The notes under the pieces were generated by a model, which saw nothing but the letters and a program-made list of their open reading frames with translations, had not been told where the DNA came from and did not search any database. Shown piece by piece: positions 28,372 to 38,247 of a DNA stretch of 64,000 nucleotides. Position 1 is the first letter of the stretch; the number at the start of each line of letters is the position of its first letter. The position numbers were made by a program, and so were the translations under genes. This stretch comes from CBDBND01 sp965207985 (GTDB taxonomy: Bacteria > Pseudomonadota > Alphaproteobacteria > Rhodospirillales > Rhodospirillaceae), in NCBI GenBank assembly GCA_965207985.1, contig CBDBND010000018.1, positions 133,829 to 197,828 on the forward strand. Direction: 5' to 3'.

Positions 28372-29214
28372 ATGGAACGGCGTGACTTTCTCCTGACAAC
28401 GGCAACGGCAGCGGCGGCCTCGTTCCCGCCCGGCATGTCCATGGAAGCCAAGGCGGAAGCGGTGGAAGCCATGGCCATGCAGTCCCTTGATGCCCGCGCC
28501 CGCGAACAGCTAGACGCTGACGTCGGCGTTGCCCGCCCCTGGCTGGCCTATCCCGAGTTGCCACAACCCCATCCCACGGCCACGGTCAGCGGCAAGCCCG
28601 CGAACCCATCCGTCAGCCGCATGATGATGGGCAGCGACCCGCGTCTGCCGCCCATGCCAGAAAAACCCACCCTGGTGGATTTCTTCCGTCAGCGCTGGCT
28701 GCCTGCCAGTCATTTGCTGCAGAGCGCCAACCTGGCCCTGAAAAACGGCCACGACGAAAAGGTGATTCTCGCCTGTCTCCTCCATGATGTGTCCGTCGGC
28801 GCATTGGTACGCACCGACCACGGCTACTGGGGAGCGCAACTGGTCGAACGCTATGTGGACGAGGAAGTAAGCTGGGCCATCCGCGCTCATCAGGCACTCC
28901 GGTTCTTCCCTGACGAGTCCGTCGGCTACGAATATCCCCAGTCCTACATTCGCCTGTTCGGTGAGGACTACACGCCGAGCGATTACATCCTGCGGGCCTA
29001 CGAAGAGGCCAAGGAGCACAAGTACTACATGACGGCGCGGTTGATCTGCGTAAACGACCTTTACTCTTTCGATCCCGACGTTCACGTCGAGTTCGACACG
29101 TTCATCGACATCATCGGCCGCAACTTCTGCCAGCCGGAAGAAGGTCTCGGTTTCGACAACAGTCCCGTCGCCCACATGTGGCGGACGATGAGCTGGCCGA
29201 ATAACTTTTTGTAA
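28372..29214 (+). CDS. HD-domain-like protein with Tat signal
   Basis: 280 residues. The ATG at 28372 is chosen because GGAGG lies five bases upstream and MERRDFLLTTATAAAA is a twin-arginine signal. The body contains ILACLLHDVSVGALVRTDHG and RAHQALRFFPDES, which resemble an HD-type metal-binding helix pair (HD in LLHD, a later H in RAHQ). Such folds hydrolyse phosphate esters or are inactive. Export by Tat would be unusual for nucleotide hydrolases. It is followed by an IS6 remnant and the TRAP transporter genes. The function is unknown. Confidence 0.65.
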   Translation: MERRDFLLTTATAAAASFPPGMSMEAKAEAVEAMAMQSLDARAREQLDADVGVARPWLAYPELPQPHPTATVSGKPANPSVSRMMMGSDPRLPPMPEKPTLVDFFRQRWLPASHLLQSANLALKNGHDEKVILACLLHDVSVGALVRTDHGYWGAQLVERYVDEEVSWAIRAHQALRFFPDESVGYEYPQSYIRLFGEDYTPSDYILRAYEEAKEHKYYMTARLICVNDLYSFDPDVHVEFDTFIDIIGRNFCQPEEGLGFDNSPVAHMWRTMSWPNNFL

Positions 29215-29302
29215 ACTGCGGCCTAATACAGTTCCGGCGGCATTGTCACGTTATTGAAGTGTGGCGATGCGAATTGGCACTAAACTCTAGCTTAGAACTG
29301 CA

Positions 29303-29487
29303 CCGTTTCATGGCTGATATCAATGCCCCTTCGTGGAGGCCATCAAACTGTCTTCGGGAGAGCGCAAAACTCACACCGCGCTACGGATGACCTCAGGCGA
29401 GGTGTGGAAATAACTGAAGAGATAGTGTCTCGCCCGGGGCTTGAAGACCTTAACTCGCAACTCAAGGGGATTTCGTCTGACAATGCC
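29303..29487 (-). mobile_element. IS6-family remnant
   Basis: CACCGTTTCAT then GCTGATATCAATGCCCC and TTCGTGGAGG match the N-terminal coding region of IS6 (closest to the remnant at 59038-59263). The end CGTCTGACAATGCC matches the inverted repeat. Internal deletions have destroyed the transposase. Confidence 0.7.
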
Positions 29488-29681
29488 GATGGTTGCCCTG
29501 GAGGCACTTCGGGGCGAGTGAACTGCCCCGTTTGAAAACCGATTACGTTCCAAATGGACATCGATCATGCCCTATGGATTACAATGGTCTCACGCACAAA
29601 CCTGAGGCGCTGGGGTTTCAGGAGAGTCCGGAAGCGCTAGCGGCGTCGCCGAGAAGCGCGCGGATGCATTGGAGGAAAGAA

Positions 29682-30731
29682 ATGGGCGTGATTCTCCGGG
29701 CAGTGGGCTATGTTTGGTTGGTATTGCTCTTCATCGGAATTTTCCGTGTGCTTGTGATCGGTGCTGCCGCGGAGCCCATCACGCTTCGATTGCACACGTT
29801 CAACTCACCAAGAGCAATCGTGGTACAGCAGTTTTTGCAACCATGGGCCAAGGAAATCGAAAAGAGATCCGATGGCCGGGTCAATGTGCAGGTGTTTCCG
29901 GCGATGCAGCTTGGCGGTAGGCCGTCAGATCTCTATGGCCAAGCGCGTGATGGCGTGGTCGACATCGTCTGGACCCTGCCTGGCTATTCGCCGGGGCGAT
30001 TTCCTCTGACGGAAGTATTCGAGCTGCCATTCGTTTGCGGGAATGCGGAGGCGACCAGCCAAGCATTGACAGAGTTCCACCGAAAGTGGATGCAAGATGA
30101 ATACAAAGACACCCAAGCCTTGGTGTTTCATGTCACTGCGCCCGGCCACATTCATACTGCCGATCAACAGATTGGTACGCTCGAAGACCTCAAAGGAGTG
30201 AAGATACGTGCCTCATCGCAAGCTAACGCGGCAATGCTCACCGCTCTTGGTGCCATCCCGGTCGGCATGCCGATACCCGAGGTGTACGAAGCGCTGTCCC
30301 GGGGCGTGGTGCAGGGGGCTTGGATCCCATGGACTATCATGCGGCCATACCGTCTACACGAAGTGACGCGGTACCACACAGAGGTTGACCTGTTCTGCTC
30401 CCCTTTTTTGATGACGATGAATAAAGCTCGCTATGATGGATTGCCAATGGACATCAGGACAATCATCGACGACACCACGGGGATGGCGTTGGCCAAACGG
30501 CTTGGCCGGTTGTGGCAGGACGACGAGAAGCCGGGCCGTGGGATAGCTGAGGAACGGGGTCATTTTATCCTTCCGCTCCCCCAGGCGGAGCGTGAGCGTT
30601 GGAGAACGATCACCCAACCGGTGGTCCAAAACTGGGTTGAGAAGATCAATGCCATGGGACATGAGGGGGAGGTCCTGCTCGACGACGCCAAGCGCTTGGT
30701 TGCAAAGTACAGCAATGACCCATACCCCTAA
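29682..30731 (+). CDS. dctP: TRAP transporter substrate-binding protein DctP
   Basis: 349 residues. The ATG at 29682 has GGAGGAAAGAA directly upstream. The signal/anchor is GYVWLVLLFIGIFRVLVIG then AAAEPITLRLHTFNSP. The DctP fold is seen in FPAMQLGGRPSDLYGQARDG, LKGVKIRASSQANAAMLTALG, and the PxxxVYEALSRGVVQGA segment. It binds an organic acid in the periplasm and delivers it to DctQM. Its stop overlaps the dctQ start by 17 bases. Confidence 0.92.
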   Translation: MGVILRAVGYVWLVLLFIGIFRVLVIGAAAEPITLRLHTFNSPRAIVVQQFLQPWAKEIEKRSDGRVNVQVFPAMQLGGRPSDLYGQARDGVVDIVWTLPGYSPGRFPLTEVFELPFVCGNAEATSQALTEFHRKWMQDEYKDTQALVFHVTAPGHIHTADQQIGTLEDLKGVKIRASSQANAAMLTALGAIPVGMPIPEVYEALSRGVVQGAWIPWTIMRPYRLHEVTRYHTEVDLFCSPFLMTMNKARYDGLPMDIRTIIDDTTGMALAKRLGRLWQDDEKPGRGIAEERGHFILPLPQAERERWRTITQPVVQNWVEKINAMGHEGEVLLDDAKRLVAKYSNDPYP

Positions 30732-31275
30732 GCATGTGAAGGACAAGGAGGCAGGAGCAAGTACTCCGGCGCCAGTGCCCGCTTCAACGGGCTGGCACTT
30801 TGGCGCCGTTTTGGAGTGGCTAGCCCGTGCTTTGGCGCTAGCGGGCGGCATGCTCCTGATCGGGGTTATGGGGATGACCGTGCTGAGCGTCTTTGGGCGC
30901 TACCTTTTCAACGCTCCGGTTCCGGGCGATTATGAACTCACAGAGCTTGCTTGCGGAATCGCGGTATTTGCCTTCTTTCCCTACTGCCACATTATGAAGG
31001 CCAACATCGTCGTCGACTTCTTCACCAGAAGATTGCATACGCGCTACACGGCAACCTTGGATGCGGTGCACAATATTGCTTTCACGTTCGTTGCAGGTCT
31101 GATGACGTGGCGCCTATGCATCGGCGGCATGCGCAAATTCATGGACGGCGAGATGACACTGTTTCTGGGCATTCCTGTTTATGGGGCCTATTTTTCCGCG
31201 GTACTCGGAGCAGGATTGCTGACCGCAATCTGTGTATTGGTGGTCTACCGTAATTTGCACTCCTGGGGACGATGA
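30715..31275 (+). CDS. dctQ: TRAP transporter small permease DctQ
   Basis: 186 residues from the ATG at 30715. Four hydrophobic segments are present, with the DctQ-type FGRYLFNAPVPGDYELTELACG and FTRRLHTR region. It joins DctM to form the membrane transporter. It overlaps dctP by 17 bases and dctM by 4 bases (ATGA), so the three are translationally coupled. Confidence 0.9.
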   Translation: MTHTPKHVKDKEAGASTPAPVPASTGWHFGAVLEWLARALALAGGMLLIGVMGMTVLSVFGRYLFNAPVPGDYELTELACGIAVFAFFPYCHIMKANIVVDFFTRRLHTRYTATLDAVHNIAFTFVAGLMTWRLCIGGMRKFMDGEMTLFLGIPVYGAYFSAVLGAGLLTAICVLVVYRNLHSWGR

Positions 31276-32588
31276 CGAATATCGAGTTCGGTGGGCTGAT
31301 GTTTGGCATCTGCTTGGTACTGATCGCCCTGAGGATGCCGGTTGCTGTGGCTATGTTCATCGTCGGCAGCATCGGTTTCGCCTCGCTCGCGGGATGGTCG
31401 GCGTTCCTCAATCTGCTGAACACCGTGCCGTTCGGCCGGGTGTCCAGCTACACATTGTCGGTGCTGCCTCTGTTCCTGTTGATGGGCCAGTTCGCAGTGC
31501 GGTCGGGGCTCACCCGCGCTTTGTTCGACGCGGCTCGTGCTTGGGTAGGGCACTACCGCGGTGGTCTGGCTATCTCGACCATCTGCGGCTGCGCTGCATT
31601 CGGCTCCATATGCGGTTCCTCGATTGCGACGGGAGCGACGATGGCCTCGGTGGCGCTGCCCGAGATGAAGCGCTACGGTTATTCTGGAGCGCTGACCACG
31701 GGTACGCTAGCTGCCGGAGGAACGCTCGGCATTCTGATTCCGCCCTCGGTGATTTTGGTGATCTATGGGGTAATCACCGAGCAATCGATCGGTAAGTTGT
31801 TCTTAGCGGCGCTGATACCAGGCATGATTGCCACGCTCGGATATGCGGTAACAATCGGTGTCTATGTCCGCCTCAACCCTAAGTCGGGTCCGGTCGTCGC
31901 ATCTTTGCCGTTGAGTGAGCGTATAGGTAGTCTACGCGCGGTGTGGCCGGTGGTGGTCATCTTTTGTTCGGTCATCGGCGGAATCTATCTGGGTGTTTTC
32001 ACTCCGACCGAGGCCGCTGCAATCGGGGCGGCGGCCACTGCCCTGGTGGCGGTTGCGTCCGGCCGGTTGAACTGGGAGACCTTCACATCAAGTCTGCTTG
32101 AAACTGCGCAAGCCACCGGGATGATCTTCCTTATCCTGATCAGCGCCGAGATCTTTAACGGGTTTTTGGCCCTATCTCAGGTCACGACGGCGCTGGCCGA
32201 AGTACTTGAGGGATCGGGACTGGCGCCGATGTCGATACTGATCGGCATTTTGCTGGTCTATCTTGTTCTGGGCTGCTTGATGGATAGTCTGGCCATGATC
32301 CTGCTGACGGCGCCCGTTTTCTTTCCGTTGGTGACGGGCCTCGAGTTGGGTTACGGGGAGGAGGAGATCGCCATCTGGTTCGGGATCTTAGCCCTCATTG
32401 TTGTCGAAATTGGTCTGATTACTCCGCCCATCGGCCTGAATGTCTACGTGATCAACTCATTAGACGGAGAGACTCCCCTTGGCGAGTCTTTCAGAGGCGT
32501 TGTCCCTTTCCTGATGAGCGGTCTCGTTCTTCTTGCGCTTATTTTGTCCCTGCCGGCGATTTGCCTTTGGCTCCCAGGTCTGACCTAA
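31272..32588 (+). CDS. dctM: TRAP transporter large permease DctM
   Basis: 438 residues and about 12 membrane helices. Family features are LFLLMGQFAVRSGLTRALFD, CGCAAFGSICGSSIATGATMA, GTLAAGGTLGILIPPSVI and LITPPIGLNVYVI. It catalyses sodium-coupled uptake together with DctPQ. The substrate is not predictable beyond an organic acid. A weak inverted repeat (CTTACGG at 32595 and CCGTAAG at 32630) follows the stop. Confidence 0.94.
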   Translation: MTNIEFGGLMFGICLVLIALRMPVAVAMFIVGSIGFASLAGWSAFLNLLNTVPFGRVSSYTLSVLPLFLLMGQFAVRSGLTRALFDAARAWVGHYRGGLAISTICGCAAFGSICGSSIATGATMASVALPEMKRYGYSGALTTGTLAAGGTLGILIPPSVILVIYGVITEQSIGKLFLAALIPGMIATLGYAVTIGVYVRLNPKSGPVVASLPLSERIGSLRAVWPVVVIFCSVIGGIYLGVFTPTEAAAIGAAATALVAVASGRLNWETFTSSLLETAQATGMIFLILISAEIFNGFLALSQVTTALAEVLEGSGLAPMSILIGILLVYLVLGCLMDSLAMILLTAPVFFPLVTGLELGYGEEEIAIWFGILALIVVEIGLITPPIGLNVYVINSLDGETPLGESFRGVVPFLMSGLVLLALILSLPAICLWLPGLT

Positions 32589-32797
32589 CTCGCGCTTACG
32601 GTATGCCCGTGTTTGCCTGTTATTGTGAGCCGTAAGTGGGTGTGAGAAGATGTATCGACGAGCATCAGGGAGCACGATTGGCGGTCTGTTTGTTGAGTTC
32701 ACCGAACGCAACAGAGGGGTAATCTTGAGGCAGACGATGCGTGGCGCCAGTCATTGCGGTTTCCGCATGCAACAGGAATTTCGGCATAGGAGTCGAC

Positions 32798-34552
32798 GTG
32801 TCTGAACAGGACGTCGCAGTTCGCCGCGATCCCGACGCCATGATCCCGGTTCCGCTCACTGCAGGTCTTGGCCTTCAGCTGGCAGGCCTTGTGTTGCCCG
32901 GCGCTGTGCTGATGCCTACGATCGTGTTCCAGGCTGCCGATCAATCGGAAGGCGTACTGTTATGGGCGGTGTTTGCTTCCGTCATGGTCTGCGGTGCGAC
33001 CACGATACTTCAGGCGCTTCGCATCGGCCGGTTCGGCGCAGGCTATATTCTCGCAACCGGCACTTCAGGGGCTGCCGTCTCGGTCAGCGTCGCAGCGCTG
33101 GTTATGGGCGGTCCATCGTTGCTCGCAACCCTGGTCGTTGCCTTGGCTCTCTTCCAATTCGCGTTTTCTGCACGACTCTCACTGTTCCGCAGTATCCTCA
33201 CCCCTACCGTAACGGGGACAATCTTGATGCTGACACCGGTTACGGTCATGCCGGTCATCTTCGAACAATTGCACAATGTACCGAGCGGAACCCCACCTCT
33301 GGCTGCGCCCCTGAGCGCGTTTACGACCTTGCTTGTCATCGCCTGCATCGTGTTGAAGGGTGGAAGGCAACTGCGCCTTTGGGCGCCCATTATCGGCATT
33401 ATTGCGGGCTCTATAGTTGCAGGCCTGTTTGGCCTCTACGATCTTGGCCGCATAGATCAGGCCCCCTGGATTGGTATTACGAGACCCTTATGGCCGATCT
33501 TCGAAGCCGACTTTGGACCGTCCTTTTGGGGATTGCTTCCGTCATTTCTGTTTATCGCCCTGGTCTGCACCATTCAAACGATTAGTGGCTCCGTTGCCAT
33601 CCAACGCGTTTCCTGGGCTGAACCACGGGCGGTAGATTTCCGGGCAGTGCAGGGGGCAGTCGCTGCGGACGGTGCGGGTAATCTGCTGTCCGGTTTGGCG
33701 GGGACCATGCCTGTCGGATTCCGTCCCACCGGCACATCGATGGTCGAGATCACCGGGATTAGTTCTCGCTATATCGGCGTCGCGCTTGGATTGTCCCTCA
33801 TAGTACTGGCCCTTGTTCCAAAGTCGCTTGCCGTCGTACTTGCCATACCGGGACCGGTCACCGCAGCGTTTGTCACCACCATGATGGCGACCATCTTCAT
33901 CATTGGCATGACAGTGATCGTCCAGGACGGAATCGACTATCGCAAGGGCCTGATTGCAGGAATTTCATTCTGGATCGGAGTGGGCTTTCAGAACGGTGCG
34001 ATTTTTGCTGAGCAATTTGCAGGGTTTGCAGGCGGTCTCTTGCAGAATGGAATGATAACCGGGGGCGTTGTGGCTATTCTGATGACCGCTTTGGCAGAGC
34101 TGACGAAACCGCGCCGAAGCCGCATAGAGGTTGAGTTCGATGTTTCTGTGTTACCGCGGATCCGGGAGTTTATCGGTACCTTTGCGGCGCGAAGTGGCTG
34201 GAATGAGACCATGACGAACCGTCTGAATGCTGTCGGCGAAGAGACTTTGTTGTCGCTCCTGCAAAAGGATGAAGAGAGAGAGAAACTCGAACGCAGGAGG
34301 CTGCTTCTCATCGCGCACAAGGAGGATGGCGGAGCGGTTCTCGAGTTCGTTGCCTCCAAAGGCGAGGGTAACCTTCAGGATCGAATGGCGCTGCTTGGCG
34401 AGGCGAGCGCTGGAGACTTAGTGGAACGGGAGGTATCGCTTCGTCTGTTGCGTCACCTGGCCTCCTCGATTCGTCATCAGCAATATCATGACACGGATAT
34501 CGTGACCGTCCGTGTAGAACCCCCAGGGGCAGGTCTCGACCGGCGGCCGTGA
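32798..34552 (+). CDS. NCS2-family permease with soluble C-terminal domain, paralogue of 19071-20828
   Basis: 584 residues from a GTG at 32798, chosen because AGGAG sits five bases upstream; the longer ATG frame from 32741 has no such site. The membrane part shows QRVSWAEPRAVDFRAVQGA, MVEITGISSRYIGVALG and ISFWIGVGFQNGAIF. The C-terminal tail again reads VLPRIREFIGTFAARSGW, NRLNAVGEETLLSLLQ and LRLLRHLASSIRHQQYHD. Tail and membrane part align along the whole length with the other copy. It follows the TRAP genes on the same strand by about 210 bp. It probably takes up purines, pyrimidines or a related solute. Confidence 0.82.
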   Translation: MSEQDVAVRRDPDAMIPVPLTAGLGLQLAGLVLPGAVLMPTIVFQAADQSEGVLLWAVFASVMVCGATTILQALRIGRFGAGYILATGTSGAAVSVSVAALVMGGPSLLATLVVALALFQFAFSARLSLFRSILTPTVTGTILMLTPVTVMPVIFEQLHNVPSGTPPLAAPLSAFTTLLVIACIVLKGGRQLRLWAPIIGIIAGSIVAGLFGLYDLGRIDQAPWIGITRPLWPIFEADFGPSFWGLLPSFLFIALVCTIQTISGSVAIQRVSWAEPRAVDFRAVQGAVAADGAGNLLSGLAGTMPVGFRPTGTSMVEITGISSRYIGVALGLSLIVLALVPKSLAVVLAIPGPVTAAFVTTMMATIFIIGMTVIVQDGIDYRKGLIAGISFWIGVGFQNGAIFAEQFAGFAGGLLQNGMITGGVVAILMTALAELTKPRRSRIEVEFDVSVLPRIREFIGTFAARSGWNETMTNRLNAVGEETLLSLLQKDEEREKLERRRLLLIAHKEDGGAVLEFVASKGEGNLQDRMALLGEASAGDLVEREVSLRLLRHLASSIRHQQYHDTDIVTVRVEPPGAGLDRRP

Positions 34553-34660
34553 TCGACCATCCCCTCAACAACTCGGCGTCGAGTTGACCTCTGCCAGCCG
34601 ATTGACAGTGTTGGAGCAGGCAACTACTGTAATTCGATGGGAGAAATTTAGGAAAACTTG

Positions 34661-34960
34661 ATGTATTTCGCCATATTCGCCTCCGACAAACCGGGCATGC
34701 TGCAGGTGCGGAATGAACAGCGTGACGCTTTCAGTGCCTATTTGCACGATCATCCCGATCACCCCGATGTGATCTTTCATCACGGAGGACCGACGCTTGG
34801 CGATGACGGAGAGACGGTTGTTGGTTTGCTATTGGTGATCGAAGCGCCGTCGCTGGAAACGGCGCGGGCTTTCTTAAGGGATAGCCCCTTTGCCAAGGCG
34901 GAGCTATTCGAAGAATTCGAAGTGCGGCCGTGGCAGTGGACTACGGGGCGGCCCGGCTAG
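34661..34960 (+). CDS. YciI family protein
   Basis: 99 residues from the ATG at 34661 with AGGA seven bases upstream. It is a ferredoxin-like fold protein: MYFAIFASDKPGMLQVRN, AYLHDHPDHPDVIFHHGGPT, AFLRDSPFAKAELFEEFEVRPW. The family has a conserved His-Asp pair and unclear chemistry, often acting with catabolic enzymes. It may belong to the neighbouring transport or catabolic genes. Confidence 0.85.
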   Translation: MYFAIFASDKPGMLQVRNEQRDAFSAYLHDHPDHPDVIFHHGGPTLGDDGETVVGLLLVIEAPSLETARAFLRDSPFAKAELFEEFEVRPWQWTTGRPG

Positions 34961-35296
34961 CTGTTGTCTTTCGGCGTAGTCCGAAAAGCAACCGATTTTG
35001 AGTGTTGTCCCTTCCGAAAACCCCGAACACATAAGCTCAAAGTATATTTGCAGGCAGTTTACACGGATGGGATTTGCGGAAAGCACGAGGCCTGACAGCA
35101 CCCCTGAGAAGTGTTTTGCACAATGGCACTTTCCTAATGATCTGACAGACCGCTAAAAGATCTGGTCCTGTTCTTCACTTGACGGGTCCATGCCGTTTTT
35201 TAACAGTAACGAATCCATTTTTGCTTCGCATATCCAACCTGTTATTTGGATCCAAGGAAGGCATTAGATAACTCCTCCAGTATTTCGCTATTCTTC
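34961..35296. other. Intergenic region, possible promoter
   Basis: No gene is seen. TTGACG near 35179, followed about 17 bases later by TAACAG, could be a sigma-70-like promoter pointing to the dioxygenase genes, but this is weak. Confidence 0.3.
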
Positions 35297-35416
35297 TTAC
35301 ACCCGCTCCACGGCCTTCAGTGCAAAATACGCCAGATTATCTCCCGGCACCCAATGGCGAATATCCGCAGGAAGCCGATACAGTTGGAAGGGGTGGCACT
35401 CGACGAATTTCGGCAT
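35297..35416 (-). pseudogene. IS1182-like transposase N-terminal remnant
   Basis: 39 residues ending in a stop: MPKFVECHPFQLYRLPADI then HWVPGDNLAYFALKAVERV. This matches the start of IS1182/IS5-type transposases, in which WLPEDHLxRFV follows a short N-terminal segment. Nothing further of the element remains. Confidence 0.5.
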
Positions 35417-35528
35417 CTCGAATACCCGGCCGTTGGTACAACGCTTACTATAGTAAATGGGTGTGTAAGCCCGACAGGCTGCTAAAGTCATTTTCTCAAA
35501 TCGAGGTTCTGGAGATACAGGCGAACTT

Positions 35529-36887
35529 ATGGATATCCAAGACCTGATCATCGACGACCGAAAGCGCGGGATCTTCAGGGTCCATCGATCAAGCATGACT
35601 TCCTTCGATTTGTTCCAGCGGGAACGGGAACTGATCTTCGACCGATGCTGGATCTACCTTGGACACGAATCGGAAGTGGAACGGCCCGGAGACTACCGCC
35701 GCCGCACGATAGCTGGCCGGCCACTATTCTTTGTGCGCGGTCGAGACGGTCAGATACGGGTGTTTCTCAATTCCTGCCCGCACCGGGGTGCCATGATATG
35801 CCGCCGTGACGCCGGGAACACCGAAGTTCTGCGGTGCTTCTATCATGCCTGGACCTTCGACATCAGCGGCGAACTGATCGGCATTCCCGGAAGAGAAGCC
35901 TACGGTCCCACCTTCGATCCGAGCGAACTCAACCTGAAGGAGCCACCTAGGGTGGATAGTTACCGGGGCTTTTACTTCGTGAACTTCAACGCGCGTGGCG
36001 ACGACCTGGCAACCTACCTAGGGGGAGCCAGAGACTACCTTGACCTGGTCGTCGACCAGGCCGAGGAAGGGATGCGGGTGATTCCCGGTTCCAACAAGTA
36101 CGCCATTAATGCCAACTGGAAGCTGCTGGCCGAAAACAGCCTTGATGGATACCACCTGATCCCAACGCATCGGACCTACGTAGATTACGTGACTGATCTT
36201 GGGACAGACGACAGCGGGGACACGCTGGCTGCCCGTCCCCCCGGCGCGGGGAGGGCTTTGGGCAAGGGCCACTGCGTGTCGGAGAACATAGCCAGAAACG
36301 GCCGCCCCATCGCCCGTTGGCACCCGATATTCGGCGAGGAGACCAGGGAGGGCATAGCGCACGTGCGCGAACGGTTAGTGCAGAAATACGGAGAAGAGCG
36401 CGCCTACCGGATGGCCGACACTTCTCGAAATCTGCTCATTTATCCGAACCTGCTGATCATGGACTTCGTGGCTATAAGTATCCGGTATATTGAGCCCCTG
36501 TCACCGGACAGAATGGAGGTCACGGCCTGGCATCTTGTGCCCAGAGAGGAGTCGGGTGCGATGCTGGCCACCCGGCTCGACAGTTACCTGACCTTCCTCG
36601 GACCGGGCGGCTTTGCCACACCGGACGACGTGGAAGCGCTGGAGTCTTGTCAGGCCGGTTTCCGCGCTACCGACACCGAGTGGTCCGACATCTCTAGGGG
36701 CATGCTTACGACCTGTCCAGGAACGGCAGATGAACTGCAAATGCGGGGATTTTGGCGGCAGTGGCACGCGAATATGCAGGGCATAAATACGACTAACGTA
36801 CAGGATGGGCTGCCTGCAACATCGCAAGCCGCGGTGGTGTCCGCTGAAGCTGACAATCAAGGGCCCTGTCGGACCAATGAGCGATGA
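35529..36887 (+). CDS. Rieske aromatic-ring-hydroxylating dioxygenase, alpha subunit
   Basis: 452 residues. The Rieske 2Fe-2S ligands are CPHRG and CFYHAW. The mononuclear iron site lies in NWKLLAENSLDGYHLIPTHRTY (His, His, with the bridging Asp). The N-terminal FQRERELIFDRCWIYLGHESEV is typical. The enzyme adds O2 to an aromatic substrate to give a cis-dihydrodiol, and needs a reductase and ferredoxin not seen here. The next gene is the beta subunit, overlapping by ATGA. Confidence 0.93.
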   Translation: MDIQDLIIDDRKRGIFRVHRSSMTSFDLFQRERELIFDRCWIYLGHESEVERPGDYRRRTIAGRPLFFVRGRDGQIRVFLNSCPHRGAMICRRDAGNTEVLRCFYHAWTFDISGELIGIPGREAYGPTFDPSELNLKEPPRVDSYRGFYFVNFNARGDDLATYLGGARDYLDLVVDQAEEGMRVIPGSNKYAINANWKLLAENSLDGYHLIPTHRTYVDYVTDLGTDDSGDTLAARPPGAGRALGKGHCVSENIARNGRPIARWHPIFGEETREGIAHVRERLVQKYGEERAYRMADTSRNLLIYPNLLIMDFVAISIRYIEPLSPDRMEVTAWHLVPREESGAMLATRLDSYLTFLGPGGFATPDDVEALESCQAGFRATDTEWSDISRGMLTTCPGTADELQMRGFWRQWHANMQGINTTNVQDGLPATSQAAVVSAEADNQGPCRTNER

Positions 36888-37378
36888 CGGCCAACAGCAG
36901 GTGCGCGTTGCGAGCAATGGTAGAGGAATTTCTGTTCAAGGAAGCGGCGCTTCTGGATGAATGGAAGTTGGATGAGTGGGTTAATCTGTTTGCGGACGAC
37001 GGCCGGTACGTGGTTCCCTCCACGGATTTGCCGGAAGGGGACCCCAGACGCGATCTGGTGTTCATCGACGACGACATCGTCCGTTTGCGCGCCCGGGTGG
37101 CGCGGTTGAACAGCCGCTATTCCCACCGCGAGCGCCCCCGGTCTCGGACTCGCCGGTTTGTTACCAATGTGCGCGTTGAAGAGACTAAAGAGGGACATCT
37201 GTCGGTCTCCGCAAACGTCCTCGTCTACAGGTTCCGTAGTGGCGAAGGAGCGCCATACGTTGGCACCATTGAGTACATCCTGAGGAAGGACAGCGGGGAC
37301 TTGAAGATAGCGTACCGCCGCGCGGTGCTGGATCTGGAGGATCTCTCGTGGCACGGTGCGGTGAGCATCATCTTTTAG
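36884..37378 (+). CDS. Aromatic-ring-hydroxylating dioxygenase, beta subunit
   Basis: 164 residues of the NTF2-like small subunit. VEEFLFKEAALLDEWKLDEW is the usual N-terminal helix, followed by LFADDGRYVVPSTDLPEG, and RTRRFVTNVRVEET lies in the sheet. It starts 4 bp inside the alpha gene, so the two are co-translated. It gives structural support to an alpha3beta3 oxygenase. Confidence 0.9.
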   Translation: MTANSRCALRAMVEEFLFKEAALLDEWKLDEWVNLFADDGRYVVPSTDLPEGDPRRDLVFIDDDIVRLRARVARLNSRYSHRERPRSRTRRFVTNVRVEETKEGHLSVSANVLVYRFRSGEGAPYVGTIEYILRKDSGDLKIAYRRAVLDLEDLSWHGAVSIIF

Positions 37379-38247
37379 TGCCGCTTCATTTGCGCATTCG
37401 TCGTGGCGATGAACCAGTCCGTCATCTCGGCGAGTCCGGCTCCACTGCGCCAACGGACGCGTACTTCCCGGACCGTGTCTTCGCCAACGAAAATTCAAAC
37501 CTGCTGGGTCTCCCAACCCCCGTGGGCGCCCGAAAAGTTCTCAAGCCCTTCCGTGAGGACAGTGGTGTTAACCGGGCCGCCACGATGCTCTCCGATCGCT
37601 GTACTGTCGTTTTGGGCGCAAATTCCTCACTTAGCTTACATCGTGGCAAAGGACCGAGGCACGGTTTCCCCTAGGTGCTCAAGGCGCAGGGGGACTTGGT
37701 TGGTTCCGATTCCTCGGCGCGCCCAGATCGGGATAAAGGGGATTCGCATGATGGCAGTAAGCCCTCTCGTAACAGCATCTGCATATCGGCTTGCCCCCCG
37801 CGTTATGCGCTCCGGCGAGCCGACGGGCGGGCAACCCACCTGCTATCTGAGCGCTGGAACGAACCGTCAGTCGCGACGAAATCCGATTAGGGACGAAACG
37901 TGCCGAGGCGTACAGGGCGGATCGTTGCATGGATTGTTCCCGAGCTGGACTGAAGATGACTATTCACAACGTGCCGGCCATCCCCGACTCAAGCGCCGCC
38001 AACGTGCTCCATGCCCTAAGCCGCGCCCTCGTATGTGCAACCGGGCCCAGGCATCGCAGTGAGCACAGGTCCGTCAGCGACGTCAGGCCGGTCGGCCTGT
38101 TCGCCGGCAAATCCAGTCGGCTGAGGCTCTTCGCCGCGCGGACCGCATGTGCCGAGTCCGTACAAGAAATAACTTTGCAGCATTGAGAGATCCGGGTGTA
38201 AAGTGGGCTCCCAATTGGCATTCAACTTACGGACCACGAGGTGAATC
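37379..38247. other. Long interval without a recognised gene, upstream of the RiPP precursor
   Basis: Several frames are open on both strands (for example 37403-38062 on the plus strand), but none shows a family pattern, ribosome site or plausible composition. It may hold the promoter of the RiPP genes. Nothing else is seen. Confidence 0.4.

Noticed and set aside
37403..38062. 219-residue open frame before the RiPP genes
   Set aside because: No domain, no ribosome site, Arg/Ser/Pro composition as expected for a random frame.
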